A stretch of 64,000 nucleotides of DNA, taken from the NCBI GenBank assembly GCA_022393335.1, contig JAJEKB010021643.1, positions 186,001-250,000 of the forward strand, read 5' to 3'. The notes under the pieces are model-generated. The model did no database searches. It saw nothing but the letters and a program-made list of their open reading frames with translations, and was not told the DNA's origin. How positions within the stretch are numbered: position 1 is the first letter of the stretch; each line of letters begins with the position of its first letter. The translations under genes and the position numbers were made by a program. This DNA is from Macrotrachela quadricornifera (taxonomy: Eukaryota > Rotifera > Eurotatoria > Philodinida > Philodinidae). This document shows positions 24,600 through 37,218 of the stretch, in pieces.

Positions 24600-24830
24600 T
24601 ACTATGAAATACTTGTGTATGTATTGTTGTGTTCTTTTACGACATGTTTCGTTTTTTGTTTCGTTATCCCTTTCCTTTTGTTTGTTTTCATACATGTACC
24701 TAGTTGCGCTGCAGTCAGTACGTTGCGACGTATTTTCCTTCTCCCATGATGTAGATACTATTTGTATCTCCTCCCAATCTAATCGTTTGGACAGTACTTT
24801 AATATGATTAATACTTTTGGGAGGGGAAGG

Positions 24831-24877
24831 TGTTAGCGTCAACAAGTGTAATTGTATGACGCTCACTTATGTCCAGT
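24831..24877. repeat. 47-bp direct repeat, copy 2
   Basis: Identical to copy 1 at 24078-24124, here followed by unique AT-rich DNA instead of a gap. Confidence 0.9.
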
Positions 24878-25319
24878 ATATGTACATATATATATACAGA
24901 TATCTTTTTTTCTTTCCTGTTAAAAAGATATATTGTTTCGTTGATCATCATGAGATCATGATGACCTAGCATCGGTTATTACGTTATTGTTTTTTGTTTT
25001 GTTATTACGCATTTAAATTTCCTCGTTTTCTTTTACGATCTTTTTTTTCAATATACATATATATTGTTTTGTTTGTTTTGTTTTGGTGGTTATTCGTCAT
25101 CATTCATTATTGTTATCTTTACTATTATATACACATATATATATGTGTATATAAATATATGTTGTTACACCTCTTTCATCTTGTTGTCACACATATCAAC
25201 AGCTACATAACTCATTATTTATGTAAGCTTATGATTTCACATTTATCATAATTCAAAGCTCTACAATATTATCCCCATAAGATTTTAAGAGCTAACAAAT
25301 TATTACTTATTGTTTTTGT
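24878..25319. other. Intergenic, microsatellite-rich
   Basis: Contains the palindromic ATATACACATATATATATGTGTATAT tract in short TA/CA runs at about 25120-25160. No gene is seen, including no N-terminal exon for the ACP6-like remnant that follows. Confidence 0.45.
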
Positions 25320-26560
25320 AGGTAATCTATAGTAAAGGAGAAACAGAAAATTATTTTCCATCAAAATGAGACATAAAATTAATTACAAACCTAGATGATA
25401 GTATTGTATCAAAAGAGAAAATATCATCAGCAAATGATATTAATGGACATCGAGTTCAATAATTAAAAGTAAAGAAAAGAAAATATTTGTAAATAAAAAA
25501 TAATTAATATTTTTTTATTTATAATAGTCAGCAATTGGTGAAAAAGTTATAGCTGGTCAATTGACAGCTACCGGAGAAAAACAATTATTTAGACTTGGAA
25601 GACTTTTATGGGTTGATCTAATCGCTGATGCGAGTAATAATGGACTTTTATCGACAACATATGATCTAGAATCTGTCTACTATGTTTCAAAATATAGAAT
25701 AAAATTTTTGTAATATTATTTAACTTTTATAGTTGTCGATCAACTCATGTTGATAGAACAATTTCTAATGCTCGAGCATTTCTAACTGATCTTTTCTTCT
25801 TCAGAAAAAACAAATAATACAATAAAAACTAATGGTAAATAATATTAAATGTATGAATTCATTTAAAAATCTATTATTTATAAAAAAAAATTAAAGGTTC
25901 ATTTGAAATTGAAGTTCAGCATTTTCCCGATGAGGATATGGTAAATATTAAATATTATTTATTAATTAATATTTATTTTTATATAGCTTCCTAATCTAAA
26001 TATTAGTTCAATTCTTAAAAAATGTTATTATATTACATCACTTTATAGATTATTAAATGGTAATCATGATTTACAACGAGCTCAACAAGCATTATTAAAT
26101 CGTATTGGTATGAAATTAGGTAATATTATTGAATCTTTATAAGGTATTATTGAATTATATGATGATATCGTTTCAAGGCAAGTTAGTTTTTTTGGAAATA
26201 AAATAATTTTTTGTCTGTATATAAATAGGCTCATAATTTTACTGTTCCAGAAGATATTATTAAATTAACAAAACATTTTGATGTATTGTCAGGTCGTGAA
26301 TTTCTTTATAGAGCATAAATATTTGCTTTTTAATTTAAAAAATGAATTAATTTCAAATGATTTTTTTATTCCATTTTAGTACAAATAGTGGTTTTAATTT
26401 ATTTATACGTTCAAGTTATGGTTCAATTCTTTATTTAATAAGAAAAGAATTTAATTCAATATTAAATAAACTAGGAAAAAATATTTATATTTCATTTAAA
26501 CGATCACATTCACGTAATATTTGAACACGATACATTATTAATATATGAACAGTGATATAA
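25320..26560 (+). pseudogene. ACP6-like histidine acid phosphatase remnant
   Basis: Exon-sized blocks follow lysophosphatidic acid phosphatase (ACP6) order: LITNL, VIAGQLTATGEKQLFRLG, RSTHVDRTISNARAFLTDLF (the RST motif), HFPDEDM-LPN, an ELYDDIVSRQ-AHN block that matches the ACP6 LLDNVAAEQAHN region, and near the end HDTLLIYEQ, the proton-donor HD motif. Several GT-AG introns remain. It is clearly broken: TGA at 25367-25369, TAA at 26140-26142, other stops and shifts near the end, and the N-terminal RHG catalytic motif is missing. Family assignment is from memory of ACP6 and clade 2 histidine phosphatases. Confidence 0.72.
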
Positions 26561-28216
26561 AATTGATATTCATTCTTAAAATTATATTCTATCAAATTCA
26601 ATATGAAACAAGTCCTTGTTATGACCACTTTCAAAGCTTGAGAGTGTTATTGATTCTATTTTTGAACAAATAAAAAATAAAAAACAAAGTGAATATACCT
26701 TTTCACTTTTTCTATAAGAAGATCGATATATCGCCATTCTCGTAAGAAACTTTTTTAACAGAGTCGCATAAAATCTCCATTTGTTATATACCATTCGATA
26801 CAGAATCTTACAAGCTATAAAATAGTATATAATATATAAAGAAATAGGAAGTGTAAGTTACCTATATGGCAAATATAATTATGCGAGAAATGGTTCCAAT
26901 GTTGTCAACGATCTCGTTGACCCAGAATTAGGGGCCTATCTTCCGATCACAGATATGTGACTTCGAGGTTTTCTGGATCGGAGAGCTCGAATCTGTACTC
27001 CATTTGCTTTGAACCCCATTGGTTGAGCAGTAACCAAAAAAAAAATCAATTTATGAGAAAAATGGTTGTCTTAGGGTAAATGAAAGCGGAGAGTTCAAAT
27101 ATGAGCTATATTCGACCTAAAATCCTTTTGGATGAGCAACAGTCAACAGAAATCGTGCTCATAAAAAAGATTTCGCATGATAATTTTGGTGTCCAGACAT
27201 TCTAGGGTAACTCATCTGTCTCATGCACTTTTTGTAGTACACATAACTTTCGGATAAAATCCGAAGTTTCCGCATTTATTTGAAAATGAAAACACATTTT
27301 GATTGGACTTTTTCGAAATAAGATTAATAAGAATTCGAAAGACAAAAAATAAATTCTTCATAATACAAAATAAGTTTTATTCTTTCAAAACTAATGGAAA
27401 CAATCAATTGGTATGATTTCTTTGCCTGAATGGTTAGAAAGATTTTGTTCTAATAATGAAGCATGATATAAATCATTATAAAAGTTTTTATTGTATTTTC
27501 ATTTTTCTTTTTGTTGTATTGAAAAATATTGAAGAGAATATTTTTCTTTTCTATTTCAAATTAATTTTATTTCCTAAAATTTGAAATCGATCTTTTATTT
27601 AATGAAATTTACAAAAATAAAAAGAATTTTTCTTTTTTTCTTTTTATTATTTTAATTCTGATGAATTCAATTAAACTTTAAATAATCATATGGAATTTTT
27701 CACTTTCAAAAGTAATCCAGAATCATAATTGACATTCAGCAGTTGCAACTGTGATAACGATTAATTCAATGGTATAAATATTTAACGATCGATTAAGAGT
27801 ATCGTCGATGAATGCGTAACAAATTTATGGTAATAAAAAGTTTGCTTTAGTAATGTTGAGGCGCTTTTATGTTGTGTGAAAATCTAGTGATGCAGGAGCA
27901 AAACAGTCTTGTTTTTTTGACTCAATGTTAGTTCTAAGAACAATGTGCATAATGACACTTACACATGCGACTAAAAATGAGAATTTAGAAAAAAATGGCC
28001 TCTCTAATCTAACCCATTACTATCTATCCTCACTTTCACTTCACATCCTTCACCAGTACACCCAGAATGACTGTATGCATTTTTCGAAATCCCATATCTT
28101 CTGTTGTTTTTGGTGTTGTTATTGACACTGTTTTTTATGTGTCTATTCTTTCCTTTTTAACGACAGTTATCAAAATAGTGACAATACTATAGGATATGAT
28201 TTCCATTAATTTTTGA
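26561..28216. other. Intergenic, unclassified sequence
   Basis: No supported gene. At about 26860-27250 the base composition is more balanced (for example CGATCTCGTTGACCCAGAAT), suggesting an unidentified repeat. Frames at 26582-26794 and 27925-28125 show no family resemblance. Confidence 0.4.
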
Positions 28217-28224
28217 TCCGTAAT

Positions 28225-29141
28225 TAGTGCCCTGCGGGAACAACTTTTTCTGATTCCCATTCCCTATTCCCATTCCCTATTCCCATTCCCTAAAAAAATT
28301 TCTTTATTCCCATTCCCTGTTTCCCATTCCCTAAAAAATTTTTTTTGTTCCCATTCCCTGTTTCCCATTCCCTAAAAAAAAATTTTGTTCCCATTCCCAC
28401 GTTCCCATTCCCATAATTCCCATAAGACTTTCTAAGGCTCTGTTCATCTATATGAAAGTATCATTGGCATATATGTATACCAGTTTCTCGCGACATCACG
28501 TTTTGCGCATTGCGACGCTGTTGCATAGTGCTTCACTTCTTTTCTTTTTGTGTTTTATTGTTCTTGTTGGCATTAATTAAGCTAAGCAGGTGTTCCTACG
28601 TATATGCACTATACATATACATTCAAGCTGGTGTCCATTTTCATTAAAAAAGTGTTCCAGCGTCTTATTAAAAAATGTACAGTCAACATAATGTTCATCA
28701 TATAGAGAGAATGTTCCTCTTATAATGGTGTTCCCCTCGCCTCACCCAAATAGAAAATTAAAAAAAATTATAAATAAATATTGAGATTGCGTATTGATAA
28801 ATAAATTATTTTTTGTTGTAAATAACCTTAATATTTATAATATTTTTTTTTCTATTTGAGAGAAGGGAGAGAAACACTTTACTATAAGAGAAATATTGTC
28901 TCTGTAGGATGAACGCTATGTTGACTATACATTTTATGTATATTGAAATAAGATAGAAAGAATTTTGGGAACGTCAATTTTTAATTCTGTTCCCATTCCC
29001 ATGTTCCCATTCCCTAAGTCTAAATCGTAATTCCCATTCCCATGTTCCCATTCCCTAAGTCTAAATGGGAATTCCCATTCCCATTCCCATGGGAATGGGA
29101 ATGGGAAATTTAGGGAAAAAAGTCGTTCCCGCAGGGCACTA
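28225..29141. mobile_element. hAT-like non-autonomous element carrying an ATTCCC array
   Basis: Ends are near-perfect inverted repeats TAGTGCCCTGCGGGAAC followed by RACTTTTT. The target duplication TCCGTAAT is perfect at 28217-28224 and 29142-29149. An 8-bp duplication with TAG-type ends is typical of hAT elements. Both subterminal regions hold many ATTCCC / TTCCCATTCCC words, forward on the left and both orientations near the right end (about 28254-28430 and 28988-29107). There is no transposase frame. The intact duplication and well-matched ends suggest recent insertion. Confidence 0.85.
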
Positions 29142-29149
29142 TCCGTAAT

Positions 29150-30842
29150 ATGTAAATATCTAGAATAATAGATCCTTTTTATAATTTACTACAATTCAGA
29201 ATATACATAGGATGTTCTTGATTGAGTGGTTCGTGTTTCAGCTGTCGCAATTTGGTTTTATCGAAACTGAAATAATAAAATAAAACAAAGATTATTTTGT
29301 GTTTTATCATTAATAAAATATGTTACGAACATGTTGAATATTGTGATTTATTTTTGATGATCCATTCAAGTTTGACATTGTTATAACAATTTTACAATCG
29401 AAAATTTTCAAGAATTGAAAATGATATACTATAAGAAAAAAAACTTGAATCTCAGAGATTTCGAATCTTATATAAAATAAACTTCATGGTGACCCCACAA
29501 GAATTATATCTGAAATCATGAAGGCCAAATAATATCTCAAAAACAGAAAGTTTTCTCTTAACATCAGAAGAAATACTTAACCCGTAAAAAAGCGATGAAA
29601 ATTTGCATTTAAATGCTTTTGAAATGAAATTTTAGAAATAGATCTCAATCTATCTGAGATTCAAGCGCGAACACCATCTATATATTGTCACGATCAGTGT
29701 TTCCAATAGCAAGTGTACACAGCAGAAGCAAAATGTACAGAACATCCGCTACTCGTAAAATACACACTACTTTAGGCTTTGTCTAAAAAATAGAGTGTAT
29801 GATGTACACTTTGTAGAAGAACTTTGCACTTTCCTTTCAATATATAGAGAACTATTTTCAATTTCAAAGGATACCTTTTAATTACACATGTCAAAAATTT
29901 TCGCAAAAAATCAGATTAAAATCGATCAAAATGACACTATTTTGACTTGATTAAGATCGGGTTTCTCTGATTTTTTCAGACTTTTTTCAAATCGATTTTA
30001 ACCGATTAAAAGCGAATAATCCGCTAAAATTAATTAATAATTTTCAATAAATATGAAAAAAATCCGAGAAATTCATATTTCAGACTGAAAAATTTTATTT
30101 TAATTGACTTGAGATCATGCTATTTTAGTCCATCTTTACTCAATAAACAATCGATTTTATCTGATTTTTTGCTAAAAGTTTTTATATAGGTATCCCTAGA
30201 TTGTTATCTAGTAGAAAAGAAATTGTATCTATGTTTATTCAGACGATATGAACGCTGTTTTATTTTTCATTTCTTTAAATTATATGAAGTTTCATTTGCC
30301 CGTATAAAACAATGTATATTGTACATCTTGTTTTAGATTTCCGTTGGAAACACCGAATGGAATTACAGTTACATATTGAGAAATACTAGCTAGAGTTATT
30401 TTCAAAATAGCAATAGTTTTACACACCTAATTGAGAGTGGCAATGACTAAAGTTAAGAAGTTTCTTTAGAATAAAACATTATTTGTTATTAATCTATTGT
30501 TTATAACAAATTTAAAAAAAAATTATTGTTATTGATAACAATAACAATAAATTCACACCCCTAGAAATCATACAATAAGAGTAAAAAAACCGTTCAAAAC
30601 TGAATTTATGAGACGATTCGAGCAATTAAAGTTAAAACGAGCAATAGACATTATGCTTTTCGATAAATGTGTCCCGTCGATAATTCGATGGGCTCCGAAT
30701 AATCGGAACCATATCAAGTAACCGAAATCTTTCCAATATGAGTCCTGGCTTCGAGTAGTCGATATTTCGATAATTCTCGAATGGCCGAAATGTATCCAAG
30801 GGATTGAAAATAAATATGCGCTGGGTAAATGCTTCAGTGGAC
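29150..30842. other. Intergenic, no gene seen
   Basis: Contains TTTTAACCGATTAAAAGCG-type words near 29990-30020, an AATAACAATAACAATAA stretch near 30530, and an isolated CACACCCCTAG at about 30552-30562 that mirrors the ACTAGGGGTGT at 30841. A 108-codon minus-strand frame at 30568-30894 runs into the foldback element and is not convincing. Confidence 0.4.
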
Positions 30843-31830
30843 TAGGGGTGTACCAAGTCCGAGACCAAACCGAGACTCTCGGTCTCGGTCTCACTTAGGA
30901 TAAGTTGGGTCCAGTCTTGATCTTAGTCATTTTAGAAAATACATACAACAGTTGCGTGATAATTCCAATAGGGCCGACTGTTAAAATGACTCCTGAGAGG
31001 AACTAATCGACTCAACACTGATATAATACCTTAAGGTAATTCTCATCATTTTTCAGGGGTTATCTAAGGATTAACCTTATAATTCTTCAAAGATTTTCTA
31101 GAGATAGTCTCTATAATTCTTTAAGAGCAATCTAGCAGTGTCCTAATAACTATTCATGACCTATATGGGGACAGACCCTACAACTTTTGTGGAACGACCT
31201 TAGGTTGATCTCACAATTGTTCAAGAGCTATATAGAAGTAGTCTCAGCTGTTCAAAGACTATCTAGAGATAGTCCCAGAATTTTTCCAGGGGTATCTGGG
31301 ACAGTCCTTAAATCTTTTTATGGACTATCTTAGGGTAGTCTTTAAAACTTTTTAAGCGCTGTCTGAGGGCAGTTCTTATAACTTTTCAGGGCTATCTAGA
31401 GGTTATCCTTACAAATTGTCAGGACCTATCTGGATGTCTTCTTTATAAATGTTAAAGGGGTGCCTAGAGATAGTTCCTACAATGTCATTAGGACTACCGC
31501 TAATTAGCCCTTGAAAAGTTATAAAGACTACTTCCATATAGGCCATGAATAGTTATAAGGACACTTCTAGATTACTCTTAAAGAATTATAGAGACTACCT
31601 CTAGAAAGTCCTTGAAGAATTATAAGGTTCATCCCTAGATAACTCTTGGAAAGTTATGAGAACTACCTTAAGGTATCTTATCAGTATTGAGTCGATTAGT
31701 TCCTCTCAGGAGCTATTTTAACAGTCGACCCTATTGGAATTATCACGCAACTGTTATATCTATAATCTAAAGTGACTAAGATCAAGACTGAACCTAACAT
31801 ATCCTAAGTGAGACCGAGACCTTAATATTC
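30843..31830. mobile_element. Foldback element with internal minisatellite
   Basis: The left arm (about 30875-31085) contains GTCTCGGTCTCACTTAGGAT, AATTCCAATAGGGCCGACTG and GAGAGGAACTAATCGACTCA; the right arm (about 31640-31825) has their complements in mirrored order. The middle (about 31040-31640) is a diverged array of units of about 35-40 bp built on TATCTAGAGATAGTCC...ATAATTCTT. The left end starts CTAGGGGTGTACC, an end type common in hAT elements; the matching right end is not seen. Confidence 0.65.
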
Positions 31831-33229
31831 GATAGCCACCGAGAAGCTCAAAATTCAAAGAGAACGAGAAAAAAAATATATTCAAGTTTCGACTACTTCT
31901 CGCACCCATCGTTACTTTTTCCAGGGCCTTCTTGAGTAATAATCTGAGGGTGTGACTCATTTACTGTCTATCAGATTGCCAATTATTCATATTTGAAACA
32001 ATATTTAAATCATCATATTTTCATTAATAATAAATGGAAAACTTCGATAAATTAGTTTAATCAAAAAGTTTCCAACGGTTTTTTTATTACATTAAATAAA
32101 TTCAATTTATATTCATATAATAGATAAAATAAATAATTATAATTATAAAAAGATACATTAATAGTAATAACTTTTATTATAAAAAAAACTGTTACCCTGT
32201 TAAATTGAAAATTTTTAATTGAACATAAATAAAATCAAGGTAGTTGGAAAGTAAAACTGATTTCTGGTGTTTTTTAATGATGACATAGATCGCGGGTCTG
32301 TTATGTGTTCATGTAATAAAAATAAAAATAACAGTTATTGAGATATTGAGGTTATTCTTAATTAACGTATCAAATATTTTTTAAGAATAATAATTAATGA
32401 ATAAAAGGTAAATTTGTTGAAGTCTAGACATTATTTACATGTTCAAAACGAAAGCCAAGTACAATTAACCGTTAATTCCTGTTGTATTTATATATTTTAT
32501 TTACCCATTTATTTATATATTCTTTCCCTTCTCAACTTCAATATATATGACTTATAAAAGAAAAACAAATTTTTTTATAAAATATTTCTCATAACTAATA
32601 TTCGACTGAAAGAACTCATCGTTTTAGAACATAGATTTGTTCTACTTTTAAATCTCATTCTTTATACCGATCTGCAAGTAGAGTGTTTGTAGCGACCATT
32701 CTATTGATTATTTCAACAAAATGCAATGAATAAAAATGTTCGGTTATATACACAATGGAACACTAAAACATTCGAGATAATAATCTGTTTGCCGTTTATT
32801 GTTTAATACTGATTATAACTTAAAGTATGCAGTGAAGAATGTACCAAATTGACGATTAAATAGATTTATCTCTTCTTGTTCGGTATGCGAGTCATCAAAA
32901 TATTAGAAAGCTTCTTTGAAATTTCATGGTTGCTGTAAAATTTGATCGAGTTTGAATTTAAAAAATCGTTCTTTTTGATACGTTTATTTTTATCGATTCA
33001 TTTGCTGTGATTTGATCAAGGCTCGGTCCTAATGAAAATTCAAGAGAATTGCTAATATTCGTTCGAAAACTCATTTAAAGACGTTCTAAATTTTTGTTAA
33101 TCATATCCGTTTCTGTGCAATGATATAAAATGTACATGAATGCATGCTGATCATTCCGGCCTTAGTTTGATTTGAACAAGCGAGCAATTTGCAATAAATC
33201 GCTACTGTTTGTGCAAAAAGAAGCAATTC
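31831..33229. other. Intergenic, no gene seen
   Basis: AT-rich DNA without clear repeats or conserved frames. Confidence 0.45.
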
Positions 33230-33560
33230 ATTGACGTAAGAGGTAATCTTGTTGTAGAAAAACACTAGAAACAAAAGTGATGAATTCTTTTTGCAAAATA
33301 TTGTAATCAAAAAAAACAAAAAGAATTATTAAACATACAAGAATATAATTCCAAATGAATTGAATTAAATCTTGTACATTATGTTCTAATGTAAATCTAT
33401 ATAGATAAAGACAATTCGATGATTTGAAGATGTTTTTTATTAAATTTACAACATATTTCAACTATTTCAATAATATGAAATCTATATGCAATATCAAGAA
33501 TTTTAAGAACATTATTTAAAATAATTTCAATTTGTTGATTAACATCGGATTTTATCTAAA
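33230..33560 (-). pseudogene. BTB-BACK (Kelch-like) protein fragment
   Basis: On the minus strand, VLKILDIAYRFHIIEIVEICCKF matches the end of a BTB domain, where Kelch-like proteins have a leucine-rich helix and CCxF. After a frameshift, SSNCLYLYRFTLEHNVQDLI and FIWNYIL match the start of the BACK domain (NCL-x-IYRFAEEHN). A possible next segment, EFITFVSSVFLQ, follows. Kelch-like proteins are substrate adaptors for Cul3 ubiquitin ligases. Kelch repeats and the BTB start are not found, so this is a remnant. Confidence 0.65.
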
Positions 33561-33663
33561 ATCCAGAAAAGGAATCATTGTTATAAGAATAGTTTTTTTT
33601 TATTAAAAAATAAACATAAAATAGACATATGAATAAGAAAAATTTAACCATTTAGATTTAATA

Positions 33664-35430
33664 TTAATTTTGAAGAAAAAAAGCTAAAACATGTTGCCAA
33701 CTTTGTTCACGTGAATGATATAATAAAATATCTTTTTTTTTGCTAAATCTTCAAAATATTTTCTTGAACGTTCAATATCTTATCGTTCACTTTTTGTTAA
33801 TATATCAGTAGATTTTTCATTTATTGTTGATTGTAAATAAACAATTATATGATATTTACGTTCACCAATAAGAAATGCAAGTTCAGTTGCAAGATATGAA
33901 AGACGTTCATTATCATTTATTAAATAATATAATAAACGTGATCGTTTGCGTATATGAATATCATAAAGAACACCAAGTTGTTCATTTTTATGAGACACTT
34001 GTCGTTTTGTATGTTTTATATTAATTCCATTAAGAATTGGTAATACTAATGTATTTAACCAACATTCATCATAATCACCTGAAGCTATATAAAGATCGAA
34101 TATATAATCTGATAGAATAGGAATAGAAGAATCAAAATGAATTGTTTCTTCTGATGATGATATTATTGAAGGAAAAAGAATATTTTTTATAAAATGAAAT
34201 GGAGATGTAAAGAGAATAAAAAGTGATTGTATTATAGATGAATCTAATTTTGTTTTAAAACTAAAAAATGAAATATATGAAAAAATAATTGATATTATAT
34301 CATTCCATATCGTAGTAGATAAATAAAATCTAAATAACAAAATATTTTATTTAATTAATTAATTAAATTATTTATTTTTTTTTTACCTTGAAAAATTATT
34401 TTCAATCGAATTATCAGTAGTAGTAGAACATTCATGAAAATCAGATAAAATAGATAATGATGATGATCGAGATAATGTATGATTACTAAACATAAATGAA
34501 TTATAACCTTCATCATCACTTTCATTTGTTGAACATGACATTTGTGTAATTGATGTTTGATGTGAATGAAGACCAGTTGTAAAATGAATTGAACGAAGAC
34601 GTGGACTTGATGATGATGATGAACGAATTGGAGAAGATGATAGAATTTCTGATCGTGGTAAATCATCCGAAGATTCAACAATTGCTTTTTCATCATCATC
34701 AAAAACTTTAGAATTTGATAGATTTTGTTCTGTAGTTTCAAGTATAAATGTAGCACATTCTAATGCTACTTTATCATTATCAAAAACTGGTACATTTATA
34801 CTGTGAAGTAATATTCTTAATGTTCGTCTTGCTTGACATATATTTTCATAATCATTTTCATTATCTTTTTCATTAGAAAATTTTTTTTGTTCAATAAATT
34901 TTATTTGATTTTTATCTTCTGGCATTGGATTTAAAACAACAATAATTTCTCCACCACGTGCTGATAAATAACATACTTCAGCTATAGCTGCTAATGATCG
35001 TGTATGATGATCAATAACAATAAATAAAAGTAATGCTAATTCTTTTGCTTGATGTTCAATTTCAACTAAATCAGGTGTCCAATTAGCAACTTGTGGATTA
35101 TAATAAGAAATAGAACGTAATTGAAAATAAGGAATAGCTTGTTCATATCTCCATGTTGTTGGATTACATGAACCACCTAAAAATACATCAAATTGAGTTT
35201 CTTGTTTAGATAATCGCCGGATACGTGAATGTGTTCGAACATTAATATTATAAACACGTTGAATAAGTAATTGAAGAAATTGAAAAGCACGTTTAAATTT
35301 TATATTTTTACATTGTAATTTTTTTGATATATCATCAAATATTAATGTACGACGGAGTAAACGACATTCTTTATTGAATTCATTGAAATTGAATAAATAA
35401 TTCGTTTTTCCACATTCTTATAACTCTTCT
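33664..35430 (-). pseudogene. raw-like protein with nucleoside 2-deoxyribosyltransferase-like domain, one internal stop
   Basis: The first exon gives FDVFLGGSCNPTTWRYEQAI, ISYYNPQVANW, DLVEIEHQAKE, IDHHTRSLAAIAE and GGEIIVVLNPM, the nucleoside 2-deoxyribosyltransferase-like fold described in Drosophila protein raw and relatives. A Ser-rich linker follows (about 34560-34660). A GT-AG intron of about 60 bp leads to a helical exon (FYLSTTIWNDIISII, ELAFLIGERKYHIIVYLQ). Then TAA at 33780-33782 interrupts, although the frame continues with ERSRKYFEDLAKKK, YHSREQSWQHVLAFF to a final TAA at 33664. The N-terminus upstream of about 35430 is missing or in an exon I cannot see. In Drosophila raw restrains JNK signalling; any role here is unknown. 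It may still make a slightly shortened protein. Confidence 0.65.
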
Positions 35431-36025
35431 TTAATTCAATCAATATCTAAAAATATGACTTTTTTCTTTTTCATTATTAATCAGTATTTACATTAGATTT
35501 TATTGATAAAAATAATTTTTTATTCAAAAATAACAAACTACTTCACTTTTATTTATAATGAATAATATACATATATGTCATTGTATAACCGGAGAATTAA
35601 TAAGAAAAAACAAATAGGTAATACGAAAGTACCAAACTTTATTTTTTTTATTTATGTAACTCATACATATTATGACAAATTTATTTTTTTTCTGTTCGGT
35701 TTTAATGGGAAGATGCCGAGAACAAATAGGTTTTGGTGCATATGACGTTTGTAGATGGCGCTTTGTAACCACATATAGGTAATAATTTGATTTCTAATCT
35801 TATCATTTTATTTATCAATGTTAGAAAAAGAAATGAAGATGATTTTAATATTGATTATTCATTCATTGATTTATATTAACAGTAAAGAAAAGCAATAGAA
35901 TATTAGTATACAATAAAAACAAAACAGAGATTATAATCAATTTATTAGACTAGTAGGAAAATCGAGATAAAGAGAGAGAGAGAGAGAAATAAAAAATGCA
36001 TTGCTCTTTTGTCATTTCTTGATAT
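35431..36025. other. Intergenic
   Basis: No gene seen. A (GA)n run lies at about 35969-35988. Confidence 0.5.
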
Positions 36026-37140
36026 TCACTGATCAAATTCAGGATCATTACTAATTTCAATACGACAACTTGTTCTTGCTTCTCCAAAACGATTTTTAAC
36101 AAAACTATCAATAGTACCAACATCACTTCTCATACACTAAATAAATTCATAAAATATTTCAAAATTCTTTTTTATAAATCTCGAATCTCAATACATAAAC
36201 AAGAGAGAGTAAATATAACATTTTCATTATTATAATCTTCTTTTGTTTGTGTCGTTGGTGAAATCAACTAAAATAAATTATTCAATAAAAGAAGAATTAA
36301 AAAAAAACTCTACTTTTCCATTATGAAACCAATTGACTGTTACTTGTAATCCATTAATACCACACGATAATTTTAATGGTTGACCTTCAGTAATAGTTAT
36401 ATCATTAAGTCCTTGTATAATAGAAGGTGTAGCATCAGCTGGTGAAGCTTAATTTAAAAAAAAACTAATTGATAATCAATCTTTCTTTAAATTTTTTTAT
36501 GAACAACATATAATTAAGCAATTGCTTCTTCTTGACCAAATTTATTCATTATTGTACATTTTATTTGACCATTATCATGAAGATTAATCGATCCAATATC
36601 TAAATAATAAATATCATGTAATTTATGTATTTGATATTGTGATGATGTTGTATTATTTGCAGTTAATATTTTTTCATTATGTGACCAGATAATAGTCGGA
36701 AGTGGATCACCACCAAAACAACATTTAAATTTAGCTAAATTAATTAAATATTTTTTTAATAAAATTAATTTTCTACGAATATATACCTGTTTCATTAGGT
36801 AAGATAAGTATTGTTTATGATCGAATTAAAAAATATGGTTTAGTAAATTTATTTTCATCGAAAATTCCATTTGTAACAATAGATTCACTAACTAATGTAT
36901 TTCGTTTTCGTATATGAACTAAAATTAATAAAGAGAATTCTATTAGATAAATATTTTTTTTGTTTGAAAATGTAATCTGAGATAACATATACACATGCAT
37001 TCAAAAAAAAATAAAATAATAATAAAAGAAGGTTAATATCTATAGAATGGAACACGCGTACTTAATCCATTATCAAGTGAACGTTTAAAATGTTGTAATC
37101 GTTTGATAATTCGATCGATAAATGTTTTTATAACTGCTAA
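36026..37140 (-). CDS. Ig (I-set) domain protein, uncertain exon structure
   Basis: Minus-strand exons encode two I-set-like domains. The first has FKCCFGGDPLPTIIWSHNEK (B-strand Cys, C-strand Trp) and LDIGSINLHDNGQIKCTIMN with F-strand Cys. The second starts PSIIQGLNDITITEGQPLKL, SCGINGLQVTVNWFHNGK and ends SDVGTIDSFVKNRFGEARTS before TGA at 36026. The pattern is that of titin, palladin or MYLK-type intracellular Ig domains; the usual F-strand Tyr-Cys is altered in both. Upstream exons (about 36890-36990, RKRNTLVSESI; about 37035-37135, FIDRIIKRLQHFKRSLDNGL) may belong to the same gene. One splice junction near 36200 is not canonical as I read it. Whether the gene is intact is unclear. Confidence 0.5.
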
Positions 37141-37218
37141 ATAAGAAATAAAAGATTTTTCTTTTTCTCTTTTTTGTATTTTATCGATAATTTAAAATTA
37201 AAAATCTATTTAGTTTAA

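Noticed and set aside
24604..25251. Overlapping frames of 67-98 residues near the second direct repeat
   Set aside because: Low-complexity, Phe/Tyr- or Lys-rich translations of pyrimidine-rich and TA-rich DNA, with no family match and no splice context.
28254..28430. A CRISPR-like array in the ATTCCC region
   Set aside because: Repeats are short and contiguous without unique spacers, within a transposable element of a eukaryote.
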